A stretch of 60,110 nucleotides of DNA from an uncultured Acidimicrobiales bacterium (GTDB taxonomy: Bacteria; Actinomycetota; Acidimicrobiia; Acidimicrobiales; SZUA-35), in contig CAKZXA010000036.1 of assembly GCA_937922045.1 (NCBI GenBank), forward strand, positions 1-60,110, written 5' to 3'. Every line of letters begins with the position of its first letter. Position 1 is the stretch's first letter. Under the pieces are notes generated by a model that saw only the letters and a list, made by a program, of their open reading frames with translations, did not search any database and was not told the origin of the DNA. Made by a program: the position numbers and the translations under genes. Positions 1 to 7,911 of the stretch are shown here, in pieces.

Positions 1-2
1 CC

Positions 3-188
3 CGCCACTGTGATGCTGTGCTTCTCCTCAACACTCGCCTCGTCGCCGCCGGTGCACCAAACGACGTCCTCACCGTCGAGCACCTGCGATCGGCCTTCGG
101 GAATCGCCTCCTCGGCGACCATGACGGCCACGACCACGCCAGTGAGCTTCTCATGTTCGACGATCACGGACATAGCCGCCATCCGTGA
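3..188 (+). CDS. Metal ABC transporter ATP-binding protein, C-terminal end (partial)
   Basis: The frame starting at base 3 is open from the window edge to a TGA at 186-188 and encodes about 61 residues. It reads CDAVLLLNTRLVAAGAPNDVL and then VEHLRSAFGNRLL. In Mn/Zn ABC ATPases (ZnuC/MntB/SitB type) the last beta strands carry the pattern 'D.VLLLN..L.A.G.P..VLT.E.L...YG'. The end is His/Asp-rich (DHDGHDHAS..MFDDHGH), as is common in metal transporters. The Walker motifs lie outside the window, so the metal cannot be assigned. The permease and binding protein would be expected upstream. Confidence 0.72.
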   Translation, partial: RHCDAVLLLNTRLVAAGAPNDVLTVEHLRSAFGNRLLGDHDGHDHASELLMFDDHGHSRHP

Positions 189-274
189 GGCCTCGCGGCG
201 CGACCTCTGTCGCCTTCGAGCTCTGCCGCTCAACCAGGCATCGTCAGCCCTAGGTTCGCTACGCTGAGGCTCCT

Positions 275-775
275 ATGAGCACCGAATCCGCAACGTCGAA
301 GCTCGTCGCTTTCCAGAGCGACAAATTCGCCCAGCTGGCTGAACCCGCGCTCGACCCTGCACCCGGTCATCAGACGGTCATTGTCACCTGCATGGACTGT
401 CGGATCGATCCGTATCAGATGTTTGGCCTGGAGGTCGGACAGGTCCATATCCTGCGCAACGCTGGGGGCCTCGTCACCGACGATGTCGTTAGATCGATAA
501 CCCTTTCGCAGCGCGAACTCGGCACGCGTGAGGTGCTCGTCGTCCAACACACCAAGTGTGGCCTCCACGGTCTCGACGATGAGGCGTTCCTCGCCGACCT
601 GGTGTCGGAAACGGGTACCGAACCAGGCTGGCCGGTCGGAGGTTTCTCCGACCCATTCGAACGAGTTACGGCATCGGTCAAAACGCTCGTAGCCTGCACC
701 TTCCTCCCTCATCGGCACGCCATCAAGGGATACGTGTTCGACATCGACAGCGGCCGCCTTCACCCCGTCGAGTAG
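275..775 (+). CDS. Beta-class carbonic anhydrase
   Basis: A 166-residue protein that should interconvert CO2 and bicarbonate in the cytoplasm. The beta-class zinc site is visible: Cys39 with the Asp41/Arg43 dyad in TCMDCRID, and His92/Cys95 in QHTKCGL. The length fits the short bacterial subgroup resembling mycobacterial Rv1284; larger plant-type enzymes are longer. The ATG follows a 'gaggctcct' leader and no earlier in-frame start looks better. It stands alone: a metal-transporter gene ends 86 bp upstream and an unrelated gene follows on the same strand. The family assignment is firm; the physiological role (bicarbonate supply or pH) is inference. Confidence 0.9.
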   Translation: MSTESATSKLVAFQSDKFAQLAEPALDPAPGHQTVIVTCMDCRIDPYQMFGLEVGQVHILRNAGGLVTDDVVRSITLSQRELGTREVLVVQHTKCGLHGLDDEAFLADLVSETGTEPGWPVGGFSDPFERVTASVKTLVACTFLPHRHAIKGYVFDIDSGRLHPVE

Positions 776-852
776 CTCAGGGATCGATCCACCGGCCAAT
801 CCAACACCTCACCTGGGTCAGCCTCCTACCAGAACCAATACGGTAGACTTGG

Positions 853-2976
853 ATGCTCTGGCAGTGGGTGGAACAATTCGCCCAATCGCGCCGCAAGTTC
901 CTTTCAGGCCAGACGGTAGGTGAAGTGAGCGAAACAAGGGATAGAGGGCCGATACCCGATACCTCGGCGCCCGAAGCACACCAAGGCTCTCCCGTGTCAG
1001 CCGCCGAGTTTCTCGCGGAACTTGAGGCCGTAGAGCCATCAGATGCCGAGTCGAACGACCTCGCCGGCCTTGACGCTCCGCTCGATCCTGACAGCTTTGA
1101 CGATCTCTTTAACGAGGTCGCCGGCCCTAACGGCGTCGGCGACACTTCTTCGGCTCCATCCAACCATGCTGATCTCGATCAAGCCAGCATCGACCAAGGA
1201 ACGAAACCCGTCGACGCGATCGCCGACACGCCCGCCGTTGATCAGCCAGCAACCGAGCTGAGCCCAATGATCGTTGTTCAGCCATCCACTGCAGAACAAG
1301 CTGCAGAACAAGCCGCAGAACAAGCTCCAGAAACGGCTGCAGAAACGGCTATAGAGCAGCCTGAGCAGGTGGTCGCGGCCGCCCCGGTTTCGACGTCGTT
1401 CCTCGACCAGCTGAAGCCGTCCACTGAAACGAGAGAGCTGGCCAATCAGGGCGAGCCCCTTGCGCATCCAGGCCGCGTCTCAAGCTTCGACGGCCCGGGT
1501 CAGCAATCAGGCATCGACGGCCGACCCCGCCTAGACAACGCCCAGCAACAACCGATCTCACCGTCACCCGTACCCGAGCTTCCGAGTGGCCACCTGGCGC
1601 TTGAACCGAAGATGCTCGCCGAGGAAAACGGCGCAGCCGGTCCAGGTCGGACCCGCCCTTCGCCCACGCTCACCTATGAGGCACCGTCCTCGCGGTCAAT
1701 ACGGTGGCCAGCGTTTGTCGGCGCAATAGCTGGCGGTCTGGCCATTGGAGTCCTCGCAGCTGTCGTGATTAGCCAGGTAGTCGGGCGTTCTGAGGATTCG
1801 GCGGATCCCGATCCGACGGTGGCGGAGACCACAATCGGATCGTCGACCACGGCACCGCTCGACACAGACGCAGAGCCGACAGCAACGGAAACCGGCGATG
1901 GAGATGCCGGCCAAGCAAGTTCGGTCGGCGCTGACGGAGAGGCAGGACCCGACACCCTCTTCGCAACGATGGCTCAGGAGCCTCTACAGCTCAATTCACT
2001 CCGTTTCGAGCCTGGAACCGATCGGCTTACAGCCACGAGTACGAAGGTCTTCGAGTCGTTTACCGAGGCCCTGGCCGCCAACCCCAACACCACTGCCTCA
2101 ATCACTGTTCGAACCTTCTCCGAACTCACCGCAGCCGACAATTTTGCCTTGTCAAAGCGTCAGGCCGACGCACTCGATCGTCTGCTACTCGCCCGCGGCG
2201 TCGACACTCAGAGTCGGGTCGCTGCCGTCGGCTCGCTTCCGCCATCGATGGCGCACCCGGTTCCAAACTTTGTGATCGTAAGCTCTGGCATCGGTCGACC
2301 AGAACTCGAAGAGCTGCTCGGACCCGAAGCGGCCTTCACCCTTGGCATCGACCTGCGCTCTCGAACAGTACGGCCTGAGGCCGCCGATCAGCTGAAGATG
2401 ATCGCTGACATCCTCAAAGCCGCTCCGGACGCACGCTTCTCCCTAGCCGGGTATTCCTACAACGAGGCCGACGCCGCCAGCAATCGAGCCACAGCCTCGC
2501 TGGCGGCAGATGCCGCCGCAAATGAACTGATCCAGGTTCACGGGATCGACCCCTCCCAGCTATCGACCATCATCCCTGGCTCAGCACCGTTCCAGGTCCC
2601 GAGTAATCTGGGCGGCCACATCGCCGTTCTGGCTCAACCCAATCCCAACCTCGCCTACGAACTGGCCGCCATCGACCTGACGCGGCTGGCCTTCGAGCCC
2701 GGCACAACCTCGCTAACCGCCGAGGGTCTCGCCGCTCTTGATGAAATCAGTTCAGCATTGACTGCTACGTCGGGCGCAATCATCGTCGACGTTGCTACCT
2801 TCAGCGAAGCGTCAACGGCCGCCAATCGTGAACTTAGCGCCGATCAATCCAACGCCATCGTCGAAGCACTGGTGGCGGCCGGAATCGAACCGGCACGGCT
2901 GCGATCATCGGCCAGCGGTGCTGACACCAATCGACTGCCCCGCGACGAATCCGTCGTTTCAGTGTTCACCCTCTAG
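853..2976 (+). CDS. Membrane-anchored protein with three OmpA-like domains
   Basis: A 707-residue protein with three parts. Residues 1-280 are acidic, Pro/Gln/Glu-rich and probably disordered. One transmembrane helix lies at about 288-308 (VGAIAGGLAIGVLAAVVIS). The exported part after a Thr/Asp-rich linker holds three OmpA-like repeats at about 378-460, 495-575 and 606-700. Repeats 1 and 3 both carry the 'FEPGT..LT' entry strand, and each has an Asn/Arg/Ser-containing helix. OmpA-like domains usually bind peptidoglycan, so a wall-anchoring role is likely. No good ribosome-binding site precedes the ATG; a GTG at 925 (residue 25) is an alternative start. The specific function is unknown. Confidence 0.75.
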   Translation: MLWQWVEQFAQSRRKFLSGQTVGEVSETRDRGPIPDTSAPEAHQGSPVSAAEFLAELEAVEPSDAESNDLAGLDAPLDPDSFDDLFNEVAGPNGVGDTSSAPSNHADLDQASIDQGTKPVDAIADTPAVDQPATELSPMIVVQPSTAEQAAEQAAEQAPETAAETAIEQPEQVVAAAPVSTSFLDQLKPSTETRELANQGEPLAHPGRVSSFDGPGQQSGIDGRPRLDNAQQQPISPSPVPELPSGHLALEPKMLAEENGAAGPGRTRPSPTLTYEAPSSRSIRWPAFVGAIAGGLAIGVLAAVVISQVVGRSEDSADPDPTVAETTIGSSTTAPLDTDAEPTATETGDGDAGQASSVGADGEAGPDTLFATMAQEPLQLNSLRFEPGTDRLTATSTKVFESFTEALAANPNTTASITVRTFSELTAADNFALSKRQADALDRLLLARGVDTQSRVAAVGSLPPSMAHPVPNFVIVSSGIGRPELEELLGPEAAFTLGIDLRSRTVRPEAADQLKMIADILKAAPDARFSLAGYSYNEADAASNRATASLAADAAANELIQVHGIDPSQLSTIIPGSAPFQVPSNLGGHIAVLAQPNPNLAYELAAIDLTRLAFEPGTTSLTAEGLAALDEISSALTATSGAIIVDVATFSEASTAANRELSADQSNAIVEALVAAGIEPARLRSSASGADTNRLPRDESVVSVFTL
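1291..1362 (+). repeat. Six 12-bp in-frame coding repeats
   Basis: Six consecutive 12-bp units, of the type gcagaacaagct drifting to gcagaaacggct, encode a run of AEQA/AETA tetrapeptides in the cytoplasmic disordered region of the OmpA-like protein. The unit length keeps the frame, so copy number could vary without breaking the gene. Confidence 0.8.
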
Positions 2977-2981
2977 GAGAA

Positions 2982-3009
2982 GCTCGGCGCCCAGAGGGCA
3001 CCGCCGAGC
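2982..3009. terminator. Hairpin between convergent genes
   Basis: A perfect 8-bp stem GCTCGGCG / CGCCGAGC with a 12-nt loop sits in the 42-bp gap between the converging stops of the OmpA-like gene (2976) and the formate dehydrogenase operon (3019). There is no strong U-tract. It probably serves both strands. Confidence 0.6.
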
Positions 3010-3018
3010 CTCAACCTC

Positions 3019-3867
3019 TTAGGCTCCGTGCACGTAGGTCCAGCCAAATCGGCCCTTGATGCATAGATGGCCATCGGTGACAGAATGGTCGGCCGGTGAC
3101 GTCACCTTCACGATCGTCTCGTCCTGCACATGCAGTTCAAGATTGCAGCCGACACCACAGTAGGAGCACACCGTTCGTGTGACCGACTGTTCTTCCGGTC
3201 GCCAGTTGTCGACCTCGCGCAGGTCGAACTCGGTCTTGAACTGAAGAGCGTTCGTTGGGCAGACGGCGACACAGTTGCCACAGTAGACACAAGCCGAGTC
3301 CGGCAGCGCTGTATCGAACTCGGTGCGGATACGGGCATCAAATCCGCGACCAGCCACCGCAATAGCGAAGGTGTGCTGCGCATCATCGCCACAGGCTTCA
3401 ACGCACTTGTAGCACAAGACGCAGCGGTCATAGTCTCGGATGTAGAGCTCATCCTGGATCCTGATCGGCTCCTCCATGGTGGCTCGTCCGGCGCCGAAGC
3501 GTTCCACATCGGCTTCATAGTGGGTGACCCATTGACCGAGCTCGTCAGCCTGGGAGAGGTCGACGCCGGATCCAAGCAGTTCGAGCACTGTCTTACGGCT
3601 GTGCCGTACTCGCTCCGAATCGGTCTCGATGACCATGTCGGGTTCGGCCTGACGCGAGCACGAAGGTACCAGCGTTCGTGATCCCTCCATCTCGACAACA
3701 CAGACCCGACAGGCATTCACCGGGGTGAGGTTTTCGCTGTAGCACAAGGTCGGGGTTGCTACCCCCGCCTCGGTGCAGGCATCGAGTACCGAAGACCCCG
3801 ACGCAACGGTTACCCGTTGCCCATCGATGGTCAGGCTCACCGGTGTCTCATGGCCATTGGCACTCAT
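3019..3867 (-). CDS. Formate dehydrogenase Fe-S subunit: detached N-terminal domains of the alpha chain
   Basis: 282 residues. The start is the ATG at 3867, which overlaps the preceding stop as ATGA. Domains: a [2Fe-2S] ferredoxin (C42, C53, C56, C70), two [4Fe-4S] ferredoxin clusters (C149/152/155/159 and C193/196/199/203), then the [4Fe-4S] cluster normally next to the Mo/W cofactor (C224, C227, C231, C269 in CSYCGVGC...HLCIKG). The protein stops right after GRFGWTYVH. In ordinary formate dehydrogenase alpha chains the polypeptide continues there into 'RLTTPLIR..G'; here that continuation opens the catalytic gene at 7623. The His-ligated NuoG-type cluster found in FdsA is absent. The protein should pass electrons from the active site to the NAD-reducing subunit. 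Confidence 0.88.
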   Translation of the reverse strand: MSANGHETPVSLTIDGQRVTVASGSSVLDACTEAGVATPTLCYSENLTPVNACRVCVVEMEGSRTLVPSCSRQAEPDMVIETDSERVRHSRKTVLELLGSGVDLSQADELGQWVTHYEADVERFGAGRATMEEPIRIQDELYIRDYDRCVLCYKCVEACGDDAQHTFAIAVAGRGFDARIRTEFDTALPDSACVYCGNCVAVCPTNALQFKTEFDLREVDNWRPEEQSVTRTVCSYCGVGCNLELHVQDETIVKVTSPADHSVTDGHLCIKGRFGWTYVHGA

Positions 3868-5666
3868 TCGCGGCCCCCTTGTTCGTTGTCGCCTATGGAA
3901 AGAAGGCCCAGATCGAGAGCTGAACGCAATGCCGTCGAGGCGGTGTGGCCAAGGCCACAGATCGAGGCATCCTTCATCACTCTGTCGAGATCGTCGAATG
4001 TTTGGGCCGGATTTGCTACACGAGCTGCGTTGCCGGACGGGGTGAAGAGATCGACCGCGATCTCGTGTTGGCGCTGTGTCCCAACTCTGCAGGGCACACA
4101 CTGGCCGCACGATTCGTTGCGGAAGAACTCTGCCAGTCGAACAACAGCAGCATTCAGGTCGGCGTCGGTGTTGAAGACCATGACCACGCCGGAACCGAGC
4201 GAGACCTCGGCTGCCCGCACCCCTTCAAAGGTCAGAGGGAGATCGAGCTGATCAGCGGTGACAAAGCTGCCGGCCGCGCCACCGAGCAACACCGCCGAAA
4301 GGTCGCCGACCACCCCGCCGGCGAGTTCGAGCATGTCCCCTAGGGTGGCGCCGAAGTCCACTTCGTAGACACCGGGCTTGTTCACGGCCCCGCTGAGGCA
4401 GAAAAGCTTCGAACCCGAAGACGTTTCCGTGCCAATCTTGGCGAACTCGTCGCCACCGTCGAGCACGATGTCCAACACGTTGACGAGTGTCTCAGGGTTG
4501 TTGATCGCCGTCGGTCGATCGAAAAGTCCGTTCGTTGTTGGGAACGGTGGCTTCTGGCGAGGCTCGCCGCGGAAGCCTTCGATCGAATTGAAGAGGGCGG
4601 TTTCTTCGCCGCAGATATAGGCGCCAGCCCCGCGTCGAACTTCGATCTCAAAGTTGAAACTCGACCGGGCGATCCCGTCACCAAGAAACCCAGCCTTGTG
4701 AGCTTCCGCGATGGCGTTTTCCAACCGCTCCGTCGCCAGCGGGTACTCGCCACGGATGTAGATCCATCCCTTGGTAGCGCCGGTAGCGAACCCTGCGATC
4801 GTCGTCGCTTCGATAACGGCGAACGGGTCGGTCTCGATCAAGACCCGATCCTTAAAGGTGCCCGGCTCCGACTCATCGGCGTTGACGACCACGTATTTCG
4901 GCTGGCTTGGATCGGCTTGGCCCCCGGGTTCAGCGGCAACTCCACGCCACTTAATGCCGGTGGGGAAGGCGGCGCCGCCGCGACCCATGAGCCCGGAGGT
5001 GACAACCTGCTCGACAACGTCGGACGCGCCCCGCTCAAACGCCTTGGCCAGCGCCTTGTAACCACCAGCGCCGATGTAGCTCTCGAGACTTGTCGGGTCG
5101 ATGCGACCAGCACGACGAAGTAGCCGAAGACCCGGATCCCCCTTCTGAGGTACCGATTCGGCTGGGTCGACGAAGGCGTCGGCTTCTACATTGTCGGGCC
5201 GCCGTCGACCCTGAATGAACTGGGCCACCGGGCGTTCGCACTGACCAAGACAGGGGCTGGCATGCACATGCTTGCCTTCGGCCTTTAATGCCTCAATGGT
5301 TTGAGCCGCGCCTGCGACCTGACACGGTCCGTCGACACAGACGTGGACGACGTCGTCGACGTGCCCAGGGTCGTCGGTGCGAAACATCTCATAGAAGGTA
5401 GCGACACCGTAGGCCTCCGCTGGAGGAACCTGCAGTTGCTCGCAGGCGTAGTTGAGCCCACCTGGGCTTATCCAGCCCTCCGAGTGCTGCAAAGCATGCA
5501 ATGCCGGGAGCAGAAGGTGACGACGCTCGTGACGGCGCTGACCACCGCCGCGAACCATCCGAGCGTGTTCTTCAACTCGGGCTGGGCCGTAGCCTTCGAC
5601 GATGCCATCGACCGCTACTCGCTCGGTGTCGTTGGCTTGATCGGAACCGATAAGCAGGTCAGCCAC
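3864..5666 (-). CDS. Formate dehydrogenase NAD-reducing subunit, NuoE-NuoF fusion
   Basis: 600 residues from the GTG at 5666, chosen because AAGGAG lies 7 nt upstream and the start overlaps the fdhA stop by 8 bp. The N-terminal part is a thioredoxin-fold [2Fe-2S] domain like NuoE (C110, C115, C139, C143). The rest is NuoF-like. GRGGAAFPTGIKW (from 228) and VVNADESEPGTFKDR (from 260) form the FMN/NADH site, and GAGAYICGEETAL follows. C520, C523, C526 (CGQCVPC) and C570 hold a [4Fe-4S] cluster. It should oxidise the Fe-S chain and reduce NAD+. Complex I is an unlikely alternative because no other nuo genes are present and the neighbour is a Sec-containing formate dehydrogenase. Confidence 0.9.
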   Translation of the reverse strand: MADLLIGSDQANDTERVAVDGIVEGYGPARVEEHARMVRGGGQRRHERRHLLLPALHALQHSEGWISPGGLNYACEQLQVPPAEAYGVATFYEMFRTDDPGHVDDVVHVCVDGPCQVAGAAQTIEALKAEGKHVHASPCLGQCERPVAQFIQGRRRPDNVEADAFVDPAESVPQKGDPGLRLLRRAGRIDPTSLESYIGAGGYKALAKAFERGASDVVEQVVTSGLMGRGGAAFPTGIKWRGVAAEPGGQADPSQPKYVVVNADESEPGTFKDRVLIETDPFAVIEATTIAGFATGATKGWIYIRGEYPLATERLENAIAEAHKAGFLGDGIARSSFNFEIEVRRGAGAYICGEETALFNSIEGFRGEPRQKPPFPTTNGLFDRPTAINNPETLVNVLDIVLDGGDEFAKIGTETSSGSKLFCLSGAVNKPGVYEVDFGATLGDMLELAGGVVGDLSAVLLGGAAGSFVTADQLDLPLTFEGVRAAEVSLGSGVVMVFNTDADLNAAVVRLAEFFRNESCGQCVPCRVGTQRQHEIAVDLFTPSGNAARVANPAQTFDDLDRVMKDASICGLGHTASTALRSALDLGLLSIGDNEQGGRE

Positions 5667-7623
5667 TGACCGTCTCCTTGAGTTTCTCGATTCGGATAGA
5701 CGCCGCCTTGAACTCGGCGGTACCCGACTTCTTATCCCACGCGTCACTGGTCAGGATGTTCGAATCGACCAGTTCGGGGAAGTGGAAGGTGGTGAAGGTA
5801 AGACCTTCGGCTAGGTCGGCGACGATGCGCGCCTCCATCTCAACCGAACCCCGAGGCGAACTCACCTTGACCGTCTCGCCGCCGTCGATGCCAATCCGGG
5901 CGGCATCGGCGGGCGACACATCAATCGTGTAGCCGTAGCGGATCGGCGAATTGAGAGAGCCCGACTGCACACCAGTGTTGTAGGAGTCGAGGGCGCGACC
6001 GGTAGTGAGCCGTAGAGGAAACTCCTCGCTCAGCTGCTCCTTCGGTCCCTCATGCTCAACCACCGTAAAGGGCGCTGGGCCACGGCCACCGAGATCGTCT
6101 TCCCAGAGCCAGCCATGGAGGAACGGTGAACCGGGGTGATCGTCGCTCGGGCACGGCCATTGAATCCCACCCTCGGCTTCGAGACGATCCCAGCTCATGC
6201 CCTTGTGAAGGGGCGACAAGGAGCGCAGCTCGTCCCACAGCTCTTCGGGTGTTTGGGTGTTCCATACGGAGCCGTAGGCGGCAGCCAGAGCCCCGATAAT
6301 CTCGATGTCGTCGCGAGCTTCGCCAGGCGGCGGCACAGCGGCCCGTACGCGCTGAACGCGGCGCTCGCTCGACGTCACGGTGCCTTCAGACTCGGCCCAG
6401 GCGACCGAGGCTGGGAAAACCACGTCGGCCATCTCGGCGGTTCGAGTCATGAAGATGTCTTGCACCACCAGGAGATCGAGTTGACCGAGCATCTTGCGAG
6501 CATGGAGGATGTCGGCCTCAGAATCCGCTGGATTCTCCCCTATGCAGTACACGGCCTTCAGCTCTCTGGTGGCCATGGCCTCGAACATGAGGGTGAGGTG
6601 CAGGCCCGGCTTCGGCGGCACAGGTACACCCCAGATGGCCTCGAACTTCGCCCGCGATTCAGGGTCGGTAACAGCCTGGAACCCTGGCAGTTTGTCGGGC
6701 AGAGCGCCCATGTCGCCGCCGCCCTGCACGTTGTTCTGGCCGCGCAGCGGAACCAGACCCGATCCCCAACGGCCGACATGGCCGGTGAGGAGGGCGAGAT
6801 TGCAGAGCGAGAAGACGTTGTCGACGGCATTGTGATGCTCGGTAATCCCGAGCGTCCAGAGGATCTGGGCTGTTTCGGCCTTTGCGTAGGCCTCGGCCAG
6901 CTCAGCGATCGCGATCGCAGGCACGCCGGTGATCTCTTCGGCCCGCTCCAGGGTGTAGGGCTCAACCGCCGCCGCGAACTCATCAAAGCCCTCGGTTGAA
7001 TGGGCGATGAAGTCCTTGTTGTGCCAGTCGTTGATGATGATGTGTCGAGCTACGGCGTTGGCCAAAGCGATATCGGTGCCAACGTTCAGCCCGAGCCACA
7101 CATCAGCGAACTTCGAGGATGAGGTCCGACGAGGGTCGACGGAGAACATTTTGGCCCCGTTGTCGAGGCCCTTCATCAGATGATGAAAAAAGATGGGATG
7201 TGCTTCGCGGGCGTTCGAGCCCCAGAGCACGATCAGATCGGTTTGCTCGATTTCGGTGTAGGACGCAGTGCCTCCACCAGCTCCAAAGACTGTCGCCAGA
7301 CCGACGACGCTAGGAGCGTGTCAAGTCCGGTTGCAGGAGTCGATGTTGTTCGTGCCGAGGACGGTGCGAGCGAACTTTTGCGCCGCAAAGTTCATCTCGT
7401 TGGTCGACTTCGAGCAGCTGAACATGCCAACAGCTTCCGGGCCATGCTCCTCGACAATGCCACGCAGGCCTGAAGCGGCCCGCTCTAGCGCTTCATCCCA
7501 TGTCGCCGGCCGGAGAGCGCCATTTTCACGCACCATCGGCGTGGTAAGACGAGCACGGCTGGTCGTGCCCTTATGCCTCATTCTTGCCGCACGGTTTCCC
7601 CTGCGACGAGCTTGATCAGTCAT
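5659..7623 (-). CDS. fdhA: Formate dehydrogenase catalytic subunit, selenoprotein (UGA = Sec101)
   Basis: 654 residues when the TGA at 7321-7323 is read as selenocysteine. The residues around it, CNRT-U-HAPSVVGL, match the active site of Sec formate dehydrogenases (compare CARV-U-HGPSVAGL in E. coli FdhF). The protein continues uninterrupted through the molybdopterin domain (LWGSNAREAHPI, GENPADSEADI) to the C-terminal dinucleotide-binding domain (TTGRALDSYNTGV) and stops at 5659. Start: ATG at 7623 with GAGGAAAGGG upstream. The polypeptide lacks the usual N-terminal [4Fe-4S] segment and begins near RARLTTPMVRENG; the missing part is the 3019-3867 gene. It is the first gene of a three-gene operon. 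It needs SelA/B/C/D and FdhD-type maturation, none of which is encoded here. Confidence 0.9.
7284..7323 (-). promoter_or_regulatory. UGA codon and candidate bacterial SECIS element in fdhA
   Basis: On the minus-strand mRNA the UGA is followed by CAC GCU CCU AGC and then a hairpin. Stem GUCGUC pairs with GGCGAC (one U-G pair) around the loop GGUCU. The GGU CUG codons are the 8th and 9th counting UGA as 1, the same register as in E. coli fdhF, where the GGUC apical loop binds SelB. The conservation is of both structure and position. Confidence 0.78.
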
Positions 7624-7911
7624 CGTGACCCTTTCCTCATCAGACCCCTCTGTGACGTAAATAGGTCGCGATCATGTTCAAGGCGCCCTGTTCGCCTGTT
7701 CCACGTTCACGGTTGCTCCACATGGTATCGCATGCGTCCAACTTGACGAACGCTCTCGACGAGTCGAAGGCGCAGCGGACGATACCGGTCTGGAATGATC
7801 GCGAACCGATATCGTCGTCGCATTCGGTCGGAGTCGCTCGACGCGTGAAGGCGCGGCGTCGAAACGTCAAAATCAACCAAGATGCTGGGCAACTTCCGTT
7901 AGCTTTAAAGG
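7624..7911. other. Divergent intergenic region fdhA / proS
   Basis: 288 bp without a convincing gene. It must hold the fdh promoter (minus) and the proS promoter (plus). GTTCCAC at 7698 and GCTCCAC at 7715 resemble the left halves of the tandem dyads at 22638 and 28156, but the right halves are missing and the spacing is 17 rather than 18 bp, so the link is weak. TAGCTT at 7900-7905 lies 6 nt before the proS ATG and could be a -10 element for a leaderless or very short-leader message. Confidence 0.4.

Noticed and set aside
230-799. A 189-codon minus-strand frame over the carbonic anhydrase
   Set aside because: The opposite strand encodes a clear enzyme; this is its antisense shadow.
6136-6999. 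A 287-codon plus-strand frame inside fdhA
   Set aside because: It is antisense to the conserved molybdopterin domain and has no family pattern.
7321-7323. The TGA splitting fdhA as a frameshift or pseudogene
   Set aside because: The frame is unchanged across it, the residue is exactly the Sec position of the family, and a SECIS-like hairpin follows.
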